From Dolomedes plantarius (Eukaryota > Arthropoda > Arachnida > Araneae > Dolomedidae), in contig OU015494.1 of NCBI GenBank assembly GCA_907164885.2, positions 1,061,768-1,125,767 of the forward strand: a stretch of 64,000 nt of DNA, given 5' to 3'. The translations under genes were made by a program, and so were the position numbers. The notes under the pieces are model-generated. The model did no database searches. It worked only from the letters and a program-made list of their open reading frames with translations, and was not told the DNA's origin. This document shows positions 11,999 to 23,499 of this stretch, one piece after another; within the stretch, counting starts at the first letter, position 1; every line of letters starts with the position of its first letter.

Positions 11999-13057
11999 GT
12001 AATCTTTATCCCGCTTCTTTTATATCTGTCTCCTCTACCTCTAACTCCTCCTATATTTTCTTGATTGGGCCGCTATTTTTTTCTGGGAGTTTCCACCCCG
12101 CCCTGCTGGAGCATTCTTTCTCATCTCATTACCGCACCTCTTCTGGGGGGGGTCGTATTTGAGCTCTGCCACTCTCTCTCGCTTCCGCTCTCCTATTATT
12201 TCGTCTAAGTCATTTTTTTCACGCCTCTTACTCCTCTCTATCCATCTTCTCCCTTCTTACAGACCTATTCTTCTCCTTAACCGTTTCCCATCTGTCATCT
12301 CTTTTCATGCAATACTTGCTTCTTTCCGCCTTACTCGTCTGGCGTTTCTTCGTGATATTTCTTTTCATACCGTAGCGATCTTTTTTATCAATATTCTCCT
12401 TTCTACCCTCTTCTATGGATCCTTATTTTCCCCGCTTGCTTCATCTTCTGACCTATTCACAGGCTCATTCATTATCCTTTTCTACTCTCTACAATGTCAC
12501 TTTTACCCGTGACATAATTCAAATTAAAAAATATATTATTTGAGTTTCTTTTAAAGAACGAAAAAGATACCCGACTAAAACATTTCTTTCTCTATTATGG
12601 GGTACAATTGAAAAAAAATCATTCAATTGAAGTCGACAATCGTTTGGACATTTTTTTACATAGGTTAACACAGGGCTGAACAAATCCAATATGGATACTA
12701 GGCGTAAGCTGTCGAAATCCTCATCCGATTTTAAAAATAAATAAATAACAATTACTATTTTTCCCACTAATAATTATTAAATAGTTTCTAATTAAATCCC
12801 TCGAGCTAACAAGTTCCTCTGTCTCAAATGCTTGTCTCAGTGAGAGATCTTTGACGCAATCGAGATATGCTGACCATTCAATTGTACCTGCTAGTAATGA
12901 CTGATTTTTTACCCCTTTATCCGTTTCGTTTTGAGGTTTTTTTTCTTTCTTTGTAACTTCGAGGAAGTGTTTTCATTTGACATTTTTAACTCAAACAGAA
13001 TTGGATGCCCACTCAAGTTATCAGTACTCATGCGTCCAGATTAAAGATAAACAGTTA
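10858..13057. other. Non-coding stretch with a (CT)n tract; no gene recognised
   Basis: Mostly AT-rich. 11640-12510 is richer in C and T and yields ORFs of 80-117 codons made of Ser, Phe, Leu and Pro with no domain signature; they follow from base composition. A clean (CT)n microsatellite lies at 11956-11994. Confidence 0.6.
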
Positions 13058-13065
13058 GTCTATAC

Positions 13066-13547
13066 CAGGGGTAGGAAACCCTTGGCACGCGTGCCAAACG
13101 TGGCACCCCGATGACTGGTTTCTGGCACGCGAAACAAGTCCTTGCCAAATTTACTGTCAATTAGCATCTGTCATCTGAAACAAAAACCGACAGGAGCTAA
13201 TTGAAACATGGTATAAGTGGAAAACATCTATGGGTGTTTATCGAAGTTAATAGTGTTAATTTTCCGTGTTGATACTAATAATAGTGTCTTTAAATTGTGT
13301 GAATATGAATACCAGCTAAAGTAATACTTACAGGCTAATAAAAAATATCTACAAAAACCTTTTCTGTAAAAACCTGTCATAATGTTTTTCATTTTGTCAG
13401 TTTTACATGATTCACATAATCACTTACAAATTTAATATTAAGATATCAAATAATATGTTCTCGAATTTTGGTTGGCACGTCAAAAAAGTTTTTGTCAGAG
13501 ATTTCGCCGGTTTTGGCACGCACTCTCAAAAAGGTTGCCCACCCCTG
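13066..13547. mobile_element. hAT-type MITE with perfect 8-bp target duplication
   Basis: The left end CAGGGGTAGGAAACC pairs with the right end, whose reverse complement is CAGGGGTGGGCAACC. The flanks are GTCTATAC at 13058-13065 and the identical GTCTATAC at 13548-13555. Terminal CAGGGG and an 8-bp duplication are hallmarks of hAT elements. The 482 bp interior has no transposase. GGCACGC-type words are repeated near both ends. Confidence 0.88.
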
Positions 13548-13829
13548 GTCTATACTATGGAAATACCCTTTGAATATTCACTGGTCAGTGTAAATCTCGG
13601 GTTTCCCACTGGTGGCTTGAGACCTCCAAGGGTTGGTTAGTTAATAATTTCTTTCTGACAGTATACTACAATTGGTTGAAACATTGATTTTCGATAATAT
13701 TCCTAAATAGAAACAGGTTTTTTAATTTTTTAAAAATTTACTTGCAGTAGTCGGTTAGTTAAATATAAAGTTAAAATTCTCCTCTAAACACACTTTTTGA
13801 CATGCTTTCTTCACCCTTCTGAAGATGCC

Positions 13830-14156
13830 TTTTTTTGTAAACGTGGTAAGGGAGGGGGAATCGCTGCTTCAAGCATAGTGTGGTAAATAAAAAGAACTCG
13901 ATACGGTTTCTCAAGAAGCCTTTTTTTTCCGACAATGGTTTGGCGTTTGGCGCGTTTTAGGGTTTGCTGTTTTCCCTGCACGATTCTTCTTTCCCATCAT
14001 GGCTTTTCTTTTCATCTTGGGAAAAATTGCAGGCGCGTCTTGCAAGATCAATGCAAACGCGGTGTTATGCAATGAAGAATTAATTCCAAACGTAATCATT
14101 GCAACTTGTTCGTAAAAAAATCTACCGCAGGCTGTATAAAAATCGTAGGTGCAAAT
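13830..14156 (-). other. Unrecognised sequence left of the hAT element
   Basis: A minus-strand open frame over 13911-14237 ends in a Lys/Arg-rich tail, but the frame runs into the inserted hAT element, so at most 13911-14156 could be original sequence. I recognise no family. A ~100 bp unit (GTAGGTGCAAATGGCTACGC and following) recurs in diverged form at 16590-16690, so the hAT element landed in a repeat. Confidence 0.35.
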
Positions 14157-14364
14157 GGCTACGCCAGTGATTCTCAACCTTTTTTTATCGTCACGGTACA
14201 CTTTTAATAATTTTAAAATTTGGTGGCACACTATCAATAAGATAAATTCAAAAGAATTTTACTACGATGATTGATGTACCTATAATATAATTTGTTAAAA
14301 TAGCATACGAAAGAATTTTCATTGAATTATAAAATTAAATTGCATTTCAAAGTAAACAAAATGT

Positions 14365-14550
14365 TTATTTAACTACAAATTGCATGTAGTGCGAAATTTG
14401 AGCTTGTTGTCTTTTGATAACTTCATCTATATTTGGGCTTAAAAATGATAATGCTACTCTCATTTCATGATCTCGATTTAAAAGTCTGCGACCCGGTGGG
14501 TTTGCTTGGTAATTTAGATTTTGTGCGTTTCCGGGGGCCCCGATTGTCAT
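14365..14550 (-). pseudogene. hAT transposase pseudogene, C-terminal end
   Basis: The open minus-strand frame ends 'HEMRVALSFLSPNIDEVI' then 'KRQQAQISH', the distinctive C-terminus of ZBED5/FAM200-type hAT proteins (LRVALS...P.I..L...KQAQ.SH). Together with 15995-16450 it shows where the insertion interrupted one gene. About 40-70 codons between the two parts are missing. Confidence 0.8.
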
Positions 14551-15994
14551 TTATTATGTTTTTGTGTTTGCTTTGGGTGCTTGCTATTATGTGATTATTT
14601 ACTTTCAGCATCTGATTTGCATTTTATGGACAATACCGCTGCTTCTAATTTTTGAAGGGTTTTAATATGTTAACTGCTAAATAGAGACAGTAAGTGTTTA
14701 TACGGAAGTCACAGACTATATGTTGTAGGTGAATGCCGTGATATTTCATGATATGCCAAGCGTACCCTGTCACAAGCGCATTGTACGAAAATATGTAACA
14801 TTGATAGAAGTTGCTAAAATTAGTAACTTATGCGATTAAGTTTTAAGGGGGAAAATTTTTTGAGTATATATACAGTGTAATATGCAAAAAGCTAATTAAA
14901 ATGTAAAGGGCAGTATTGTGTAAACAACTGTACTGAGTTCCATAATATGTATAATCATATAACTTTAAACAGTGTGTATATATAATATACAATGTGCAAT
15001 GTATATATATAAAATATAATGTATAAGGATGAAGTATAGTGTACAATGTATTTATAAAATATAATGTAAGCATTTATTAAAATGTAAGTATAGCTCTATG
15101 CAAAAGCTGTACTGAAGTCTATAAGATGAAAATAATATATGGTTAAATAATGTAAGATTGACTGTAAATATCTGATACACCGTGACTGTGTAAACAAAAA
15201 TAACGGGTGACACAGTAAACGAAGGTTTGCTTAGTGTACCCATATGTAAAAATGTTATAAACTATTTATGAATACAAGAAAGTATGGTTGATACAATAGG
15301 CTATGTATTGTAAACAAATGAAACGCACGGTAGTGAAAGTAATGATTTGATAATAAAGGAAATAATGAAGGTATATGTAACACATTGTAAGATGTTGTAT
15401 AAGTAATATGTTGTATAAGGTACAAGAAAGCGTAGGGTGTATTATGAAACGAATCTGTTGTAAGTCTAAAGATTTAGAGGCATAAGCTGTATATAAAGTT
15501 ATTGTACATATTGTATATAATGTTAATTGCATGTTGTGTGTGCCGTTGTAGGTGGTATATAGTTGTTATGATATAGAGTATGGTATTGTATATGTAGAAA
15601 TAGTATATGTTGTATTTTAGCGTAAGCTGTATTTTGTAAAAACTTTTGCTTCCTTTGCTTTCAGGTGTTGCCAAGGATATTGGAAAAGTTGTATTGATTT
15701 GAGCTGAAATGGTTGTTTTTCGGCTTGGAGGTGGGAGCGTCAAGCCCTCGCCCCGGAGCCTGGGGATCCCGGCTGGGCTGGATTGCCGTCGGGATGATTA
15801 GATTTCATTATTGAAGGGCCGTATAACCTTCGGGTGTGGTCGGCCGTGATATTTCTTAAAAGTCTCGATCTTTATTTCGTTTTTATGTTGGTGAAAGCCG
15901 AAAATCGGAATTCGCACAAATAAGATGTGCAAAATTGTCATAACACACTTAAAGCTTTTTGTGATATTGTCGGGTAATCGTATCTAAGATTAAT
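14551..15994. other. Insertion inside the hAT element: TGTA-rich DNA plus a small GC-rich island
   Basis: 14840-15700 is AT-rich with many TGTA/GTAT words and no coding signal. It changes abruptly to a GC-rich block at about 15715-15860 with several short inverted words (GGGCCG...CGGCC at 15815-15846). I could not assign it to a family. Terminal repeats were not recognised. Confidence 0.5.
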
Positions 15995-16450
15995 CTAGAA
16001 GGAATTAATCGATTCGGCTGAATGTTTCGAAATTAAATCTTGGTTATTACACACCGAAATTAATTCCTCCTCTTTCAAACTTAATTCATACACCAACGTA
16101 TCGTTTATCACAAATGGATTTCGAATCGAATGAAATTTTTTTAAGTTTGGAAAGTAAGGAACAATTATTTGCTCTAGTATTGTCAAATGATCAAGAACTA
16201 TTTCATGAATAATTTTGTAACAGTCTTTTGGAATTGACGCAAACTTTTCTAAACTACCTTCTTATACTATATTCTCCTATAATAAAAAAAATTGAGGAAA
16301 TTTATCGGTTGAGTTTAAAATATTTTCTTTCAGCCTTTGCACACTTGTATTTATGTTGCTAAATATAGCAAAAATATCAGATAAGTAAGGTAGAGTGCTT
16401 TTCCCGCAATATCAGTTGTTTTGCCGATTTGTAGAGCAACGTAAAAAGTC
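15995..16450 (-). pseudogene. hAT transposase pseudogene, middle part
   Basis: The minus strand encodes, across stops, 'LPYLSDIFAIFSNINTSVQ' and then 'YFPNLKKFHSIRNPFVIND' followed by 'LKEEELISVCNNQDL' and 'FSAESINSF'-like residues. This order (SDIF helix, FP...RNPF, the EEELI segment) is characteristic of the hAT-derived ZBED5/FAM200/GTF2IRD2 group. The N-terminal BED finger is not visible. The frame ends at the insertion. Confidence 0.75.
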
Positions 16451-16559
16451 TTCATTTCACTTATGTTTTGAAATTCGCAGTGGCGGCACATTCCAAGAAT
16501 CTCGCGGCACAATGGTTGAGAATCACTGGACTACGCCATGAATATGGTGGCTGTAGCAC

Positions 16560-16990
16560 TCAGTAAACCAAACCTACCTCTGGGTGTATGGAACTCGTAG
16601 GCGCACATGGCTTACTGTTACCTCACTGGGGTCCGTCAACCGCCGGCTACGCCATAAGTATGCTGGCTGTAGCAATCAGTAAAATACAACACTCCCCTTT
16701 ATAAGGAAATATTAACATACCATTTTAAGTAGGAGGCGAATATATTGCCGTGACTGCTTTCAAAAATTGGCGAAACAAATTAGCTGCATTTTTGTGCTTC
16801 CTCCTCCAGATGTATTCCGAAAGGTAAGAATCAAATTCTTCCGAGTACTCTGCAAACTCTTCTTAATAGCGCTCCACGTGCCTTCTGTTGAGTTGCTATG
16901 TGCACCTGTCTCTGGATCTTTAAAATGCAGACTTTGATTTACTCGAAGGTTCACGAAGCATTCGGATGAATGACAATCGTACGCCTTCTA
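16560..16990. other. Diverged tandem units, no gene
   Basis: The segment GCTACGCCATAAGTATGCTG at 16645 resembles that at 16531 and the target-site region at 14140-14160, giving a ~110 bp unit. The remainder has no recognised feature. Confidence 0.4.
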
Positions 16991-17027
16991 GCAGTCTGAT
17001 ATTATAGTAATTCCAGGGAAAAATTAA

Positions 17028-17583
17028 CTAAAACCTCTTTTGATCTACTTTCAACCACAGAAAATAACATTTTCCAGATTCCCTCTCCTCTCCACCAAAT
17101 ATCCATTTTCCTTCAACTTTCTTGCCTCTATTAAATGTTAGTTTCCCAAACTTGCATTCACCTATTTCCACTTTTATACCACATCCACCAGTTTTTTCGT
17201 TCTCACACAGACAATCGTCAACACGAACTTTCCGGCAAAAATTCATCCAATCACACATAGTACGATTGCTCACTTTCAGCTCTCTTTCGATATTTTCACT
17301 TATAAACCCACATGTACGTCATTTTCAAAATAACATTCAACGAGAGCTTGCTTTCACTGAACCGAGACCTACGAATAAAATGTGCATTTTCTCCAAACAC
17401 ACGACACAGGCATTCAAACCCATCCGAAATATTCTTTCGTTCACACATCTCCATTTTTCTATTACACCTCTCCCATTCCAAAGCTCTCGATATTAAACCA
17501 TTCTCTATACAAAAATCAATCACATACCTGGTTCCCATAAAATCCATTCGAAACAACACTCTCAAATCAATGACGCCACTCAT
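17028..17583 (-). pseudogene. Merlin (IS1016-type) transposase pseudogene
   Basis: Frame one (17583 to 17296) begins MSGVIDLR and carries Cys-containing motifs of the N-terminal part. The frame shifts near 17296 and continues with 'RTMCDWMNFCRKV', then 'VEIGECKFGK..FNRG..VEGKWIFGG.ERESGKC'. This order is that of the IS1595/ISXO2-like DDE domain of Merlin transposases. The usual first catalytic Asp (VEIDE) is Gly here, and the sequence ends just after it, so the rest of the catalytic domain is missing. Merlin elements are cut-and-paste transposons. No terminal repeats were identified. Confidence 0.8.
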
Positions 17584-17599
17584 TTTGCAACAAGCTACT

Positions 17600-18470
17600 C
17601 TCTAGAAGACACGAACACAAAATTTAACTTTAAGCGCCGCATTTAAAATTGTTCCATATCGCAAGTTTCTTCTAATTTGTCAGGATAAATCACCTGACAA
17701 AATCATGTGATATATGCGTCACGAAATAGTCACCTAACAAACACGTCAGAAACTTGCAGCAATAACAACATTGGCGCCATTATCGCCGCAGCTTGGCGAC
17801 CGTATCATGACCGCATCATGTTCTTCATATTAGCCGAGAGGGGGATACGCTAATGTCAATGAAAGCTTGAGAAAACAACGTTCAAGAAAAGACAACGTCC
17901 AGCTTTGATTTTTGCTTGGAATAAATCAAGAGAAGCCAGTACCGAATGCTTACAATCTTTAACAGTTTTAAGAAAAACAATTATTATTGCAGTCTCTTCT
18001 TTTTCCATTGGTAACACTGCAATTAACAAGCGATTATTCTAGCAAATAAAATCATTTAAAACTTAGCAGGATATCCATCATTTCATACAAACAAGTTTAC
18101 AGAAATAAATCTAAATAGCATAGACACAGGCAAATCATTCCTTTTGTTTTTCTAAACTGTCTTATTTAAGGGATTTTCCGTTTCAAACGCTCCCCTATGG
18201 ATAACATGAATTTGAGGTGAAACACACTTGTGCTTGGAAAAAATGGATTTCCATTCAGTTCAGTATTATAGTCATGGGTTTAGGTTGGATTCTTATTACA
18301 AGCTTTCCGGTATCTATTGCGGACAAAGCAATTCCACCTGCGAAATGACACTATTTAGTATTGACTGGCACATTAGATGTACTTGACTGCACTATAATGA
18401 TGCGCCTTCGAATATATAAAAAGGTCATAAAAATATGAAAAGGTTAAGGTGATCGAAGACTGTCATCATA
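17600..18470. other. Non-coding AT-rich stretch
   Basis: No ORF, structured repeat or recognisable terminal sequence. Confidence 0.5.
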
Positions 18471-18474
18471 ACAT

Positions 18475-18861
18475 TTATTTGATAAATTTGGAAACAATGT
18501 CTGAAAGCGGTACGATAATTAAAGAACGGACCGGTCCTGTGTGATGTAACGTATTCAATAGTCTTACGGCGGCGGTCAACTTGGGGGATTGATCGCCAGA
18601 CAAGATTAAAGCGAGGATGTCGCCGGGGTTTGACATACGACAATGGACATTGTTTTCGGATTTACAACGGCGGCATGTGAAAACCACGGGCGTCGTAGGA
18701 GGTTGTTGCAAGCTTGTTTTCCGTGGGGGCGTACGATAGTTGAGCAGGGGCGGCAATTTAAATGATGGTGGAGTAAAACAAGCGAATGAGATGTTGGCAG
18801 GATCGGGAATGGAGGAAATGGTAATTCGAAGAGGGAGCCAAGGAAGAAGAATGGGCTTCAA
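18475..18861 (-). other. Hypothetical ORF, 128 codons, unrecognised
   Basis: The open minus-strand frame is Pro-rich at first (~residues 10-55) and then has 'FTCRRCKSENNVHC', a possible Cys-pair motif. It is not preceded by a recognised promoter. Base composition is more GC-rich than the flanks. It ends close to the site where the BEL/Pao element inserted. I do not recognise a family; it could be a fragment of another retroelement. Confidence 0.3.
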
Positions 18862-19339
18862 AATAATATAAATTGAGGAGTTTGAAAAAACTCAGGAGCT
18901 CTTTCTCTCTCTCACCCTCTCCCCCTCTCTCGAAGATAGCTACTTCTACGATCTCTCAGGGAGAGACATTTTTCTTGGTTTTTGGCGTATCGGGTGGACG
19001 AGAGTTCCCCGTTGACTTATTAGTTTGGTGTGCCACGACGGTGGGAAGATATTTTAAATTCCCCAAATATACTTTGCGAAGTGAAATATTGGTGTGTGTG
19101 CTCGAGTTGATTAAAAGGCGGCAGCAAACTCCCCGGCCATAGAAGCAAGAGTTCCCCGGCCCACAATTAGAAGTAGATCTACAAGTGCACCGAAATACAA
19201 CGCATCGAGTTAGTCCTAACACTTCGTTTTGTTAAGATCAGACATTTTCTTTTGGTAGATGTTTTGATTTTGTTTTAGATTTTGGGTTTACGAATAGGTG
19301 TGGAAATAATTGATAGGAGAATTAATTGGTATTAGATGT

Positions 19340-19589
19340 TGGTCGCGTACACACAACTCTTAGGTAGACACAGTATAACACTAACGCAATGGACTGTAAC
19401 TCGTTTATTATAGCTTTCAAAAAAACCACATCGGCACACATTGAGAAATTAGAAAGTCACAGTCAAGGTCGCACTAAATACACATCACATAGCAACGAGT
19501 GACGTACGCTCGCGTCACGGGTATATAAACATAAGATAACAGAGCCGCCTCTCGGCGAATTTAGTACAGAGGGGGCGCGTGCGTCAACA
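19340..19589 (-). repeat. BEL/Pao 3' LTR
   Basis: Begins TGTTGACG and ends CGACCA on the minus strand (TG...CA). It differs from the other LTR by about six substitutions and one A in a homopolymer, so the insertion is not brand new. The LTRs of a retroelement are identical at insertion. Confidence 0.95.
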
Positions 19590-19599
19590 TTCTCCCTGC
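19590..19599 (-). other. BEL/Pao polypurine tract
   Basis: The minus-strand sequence GCAGGGAGAA lies immediately before the 3' LTR, the expected place for the plus-strand primer. Confidence 0.75.
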
Positions 19600-19680
19600 G
19601 TTGATATGTTATAGACATTCAAAAATAACCACAAAATATCACAACTTTTAAAATGATTATAAACACAGTACACAATAATT

Positions 19681-22175
19681 TCAGTCTGGCATTGGCAATA
19701 CACACACACGTGAGATGGCTCGCTTGTACACGCCATATTGTGTTCTCACTTTCACGACCCTCCCTAAGTTATCATTACCATAGTACAGTTCTATTATTCT
19801 TCCCAAAGGCCACTTGAAGGTAGGCATGTTATCCTCTACGAGTACGACTAGGTCACCGATCCTCACATTATTCTTTCGAAATCTCCACTTGTTACATTGT
19901 TGTAATTCGCTTAGGTAGTTACGATGCCATTTACTCCAAATGAGTTGTACCAGACGGGTCACCCTTTGCCATCTTTTTAAGGCATTCTCGTTCAATTTAG
20001 TTAGATCAGGTTCAATGATGGAATTAATTGACCTGCCTATGAGAAAGTGGGCCGGAGTTAATGCTCCTAAATCATCTTCACTACTAGATAAAGGGCACAG
20101 GGGTCTGGAATTTAGAACTCCCTCAATTTGGACACTTACAGAAAAAAGCTCTTCGTATGTCAAATTTGCCCCGCTCACGACTCTTTTAAAATGTTTATTT
20201 TACAGATTTTACCTCAGCTTCCCACAAGCCACCGAAGGAAGGCGCTCTCGGAGGGATAAACTTCCACTCAATTCCCTCGATAGATAGAAAGCCTGCAAGC
20301 TGCTCGTTTGGCTCTTTAACAAGTTTCAAGAGCCTCTTAAATTCCTGGTTTGCCCCAACAAAGTTTTTGCCATTATCCGAGTATAATTTGGCACACTCGC
20401 CTCTACGGCCAAAAAATCTCTTTAGGGTAGCTATGAAGGCTTCAGATGTGAGGTCTGATACAATTTCTACATGCACCGCCTTAGTTACAAAACAAACAAA
20501 TATGCATATGTATATTTTGTGCAGGATACCTTTTCTTTGGTTACGATATCTGACCAAAAAAAGGGCAACAAAAATCTACACTAGAGCAGTTAAAGGGACA
20601 ATCGGGAACTACTCTGTCCCGGGGTAGATTACCCATTAACTGGGACGTCACATTTGGTTTCATTTTAAAGCAGATCATACACTCATGTACTATTTTTCTG
20701 CACAGAGAACGACCGTTCAAAGGCCAAAACTTTTCTCTTACACAGTGGAGAAGTGTAGAGACACCAATATGTAGATTTTTCTTATGAAAATACATAACTA
20801 TTTGATTTGTCACCTTATGATTACTCGGTAAGATTGCGGGGTATTTGTTATCATACAGCAGATCCGAATTACCCAGGCGTCCACCTACCCGCACTACACC
20901 ATTACTATCAAGAAAAGGATTTAAATTTCTTAACTTACTGTTAGGTAGGACGCTTTTCTGGCTTTGGAGGTTCCGAATCTCAGCGGAAAAGACCTCCTCT
21001 TGTACCATTCGAATCAACCATTTTTCAGCTTGATCCAACTCTGAGGAGCCAAGCGGGCCAGACTCTTTTACATTACACTGTTTCACATTATTTGCAAATC
21101 TTGATACATAGCTAAATATATAAAGGACAATTACATAATTATTACTCTTGCACACTAAATCAGATAATAAAGATAATTCCCTACTTATAGACATAAAAAC
21201 ACTAAACATCGTCATATCAGACTCCAAGTTCAGTTTTAGTTCACATGAATACTCAGAATCATTCATCAGGGTTGAACTGAGCTGTCCACTGGACGTCTCA
21301 CCTCGCTGAAGGAATGGTGAGCCATTCCACCACAGTTCAAGTTCGGGAAAGTTACAAGGGCCTAACGCACGCGAAATTACATCCGCAGGATTCAAAGCCG
21401 ATGGCACATGATTCCACTGACAGTTTTCTGTCAGCCGTTGCACTTTGGACACACGGTTGGCGATTAAGGTCTTGAGACGGTTTGAAGGTGTGTTCAGCCA
21501 CGCCAGGGCGATTGTAGAGTCTCTATGCAACACAACATCAATTTCCAATCGAAGAGTAGCACGGACTTTCTCCACAAGCTGAGCCAAAAGAAGGCAAGCG
21601 CAGAGTTCCAGCCGTGGAATAGAAATCACTCGAATGGGTGCCACGCGGTACTTGCTTGCCAAAATAGTAGTTCTCGCTGCATCAGTTCGAGAGAAACACT
21701 GCAGGTATACGACAGCTCCATATGCTGCCTCGGAAGCATCTGCAAAGCATTGAAAGACGATTCTTATACAATCGTCAATCAGAATGTATCTCTCAACTTT
21801 CACATTCTCGATACATTTTAAGCTTGTGACAAATTTGTTCCACTCTTCGGCGATTGGATTGGGAAGCACATCATCCCAATCCAGCTTCTGCTGCCACAAC
21901 CGCTGCAGAAGGATCTTGGCTCTGGTTATCACTGGACCCAAGAAACCAAGGGGGTCATACAGTCTGGCGATCACACTTAGCACTTCACGCTTGGTGTATG
22001 ACGATCGATTTGAAATTGATACCCTGAAGACGAACTGGTCTTGCAAAGGCTTCCAGCTGATGCCCAACGTTTTCACAGACAACTCCGTGTCAACAGTGAA
22101 CGGATATTCGACGCCACATGACAACGAGCTGTTCAGCAAGTCAGGGGAATTCGAGGACCACTTGTGAAGAGTCAT
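19681..22175 (-). pseudogene. BEL/Pao pol, RNase H and integrase part
   Basis: From 22175 downward: the tail of reverse transcriptase and the RNase H domain ('FADASEAAYGAVVYLQ'; 'HRDSTIALAWL'), then the zinc-binding integrase head ('HIGVSTLLHCVREKFWP' with 'CMICFKMK'). The frame breaks near 20541-20557. The integrase core follows with 'VDFCCPFF' (first Asp region), 'YSDNGKNFVGA' (second Asp) and 'GLWEAEVKSVK' (Glu). After further stops (about 20179-20200) the C-terminal part resumes at 20178 with 'LNSRPLCPLS', 'LTPAHFLIGR' and a domain of unknown function common in BEL/Pao. It ends with TGA at 19681-19683. The integrase normally joins cDNA to the genome. Confidence 0.92.
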
Positions 22176-23499
22176 TCCGCACGACTGTAAGGCATCACGC
22201 AGCTGTGATTGTAGCTCTCAGGCAGTCTCCAGATCAGGTACCCCAGTCACGATGTCGTCCATGTCGGTATCGTGCAGCAGAACCTCAGAAGCCAGAGGAA
22301 ATCTCGATTTCTCATCCTTGGATAGTTGCTGCAGGGTCCTTATGGCAAGGAAGGGTGCATTAGACGGGCCATAAGTGACGGTTTTCAAACGGTAAGTTAA
22401 AATCTCCTCGTTGGCTCCAGTCTTTCACACTATTCTCTGAAGATTCCGTTGTTCTGGATTGATGAGTATCAGCCGATACATTTTCTGAATGTCTGTAGTG
22501 AAGGCATACCTGTGTCTCCGAAACCGGGTAATTGTCCCGAAGACGTCCTCAGTGACTTCTCCCTTCACCAGAACGTCATTCAGACTCATGCCTGTTGTGG
22601 TGGGTGATGAAGCATTAAAGACAACTCTCAGCTTAGTTGTCAATTTATCAGGGCGTAGAACGCCATGATGGGGTATGTAGTAGTGTATGGGCGGTTCACA
22701 TGACTCAACAACTTTCTCCATATGGCTTAATTCCTCATACTCCCTCAAAAAAATCCGTATACAACGACAAACACTCGAATTCCCTAGACAGGCGCTTCCA
22801 CAACGAATTAAGCCGCCTCACAGCAATGTCTTTAGAATTTCCTAAGCACGACGGATCCTTACTCATGGGCATTGCTACTACATATCTACCCTCTTCATCT
22901 GTTCTATGGGTACGCACGAAGTGATCCTCACTCAACGATGCCTCTGTATTCTCTGACCGTTCCATACCAACATTTTCAATTTCCCAAAATTGTTTCAATG
23001 TTTTATTTAAGTCATCATCAAGGATTAACCCACAATGAACGCGATCATTCACTACCTGATCAACACTCCCACTTGAAACGTAACCAAATACCATATTCTG
23101 CAACAATAACTGCGAATTTTGAGCATAGATTTGTCCTGGCCTCAACAATTCATAAAAAATCTCTGCACCTAGCAACATGTCAATTTGACCTGGATCATTG
23201 AAACTATAATCAGCTAATGATACGAATTCTGACACGTCAACACACATATCCATTATCCTTCTTGGAATGAGATCGGTTATTTTGTTGACCACTAATAGGG
23301 ACAATTCCCTTTCGTAACTCTTATCCCTGTTCGCCACCGAGGTCTTAACACACCTATTAACAACCATTGTTGCGTCATTAACACATGAAACCACAGTATT
23401 TATTTTCTCCAATTTTAATTGCAACCTTTCCGCGCACGCCTTAGTACACAGGCATGATTGGGAACCGACATCCAGGAGACATCACACTTCGATCCATTC
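22176..23499 (-). pseudogene. BEL/Pao pol, protease and reverse transcriptase part
   Basis: The protease begins near 23475 with 'LLDVGSQSCL' (DVG at 23464-23472), where functional copies have D-S/T-G. The frame stays open to 22735, then shifts near 22748. Reverse transcriptase follows: 'LRVVFNASSPTTTGMSLNDVL' block, 'FTTDIQKMYRLI' and, after an in-frame TGA (22425-22427), 'LKTVTYGPSNAPFLA' and the catalytic 'DTDMDDIVTG' with its two Asp. Another TGA lies at 22218-22220. The domain order and motif spelling are BEL/Pao. Confidence 0.92.

Larger units (their letters stand above)
14165..16528 (-). mobile_element. hAT transposon relic (ZBED5/FAM200-like), split by an insertion
   Basis: The left end CAGTGATTCTCAACCTTT and the right end (reverse complement CAGTGATTCTCAACCAT) form the terminal repeat. 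Flanking octamers GGCTACGC (14157-14164) and GACTACGC (16529-16536) match at seven of eight bases, as expected for an old 8-bp duplication. Transposase fragments on the minus strand lie at both sides of a ~1.44 kb non-coding insertion (about 14551-15994). Confidence 0.85.

Noticed and set aside
11696..12512. Series of plus-strand ORFs rich in Ser, Phe and Leu
   Set aside because: Produced by a CT-rich stretch including a (CT)n microsatellite. No domains.
17122..17605. Plus-strand ORFs of 124 and 97 codons
   Set aside because: Antisense shadows of the Merlin pseudogene.
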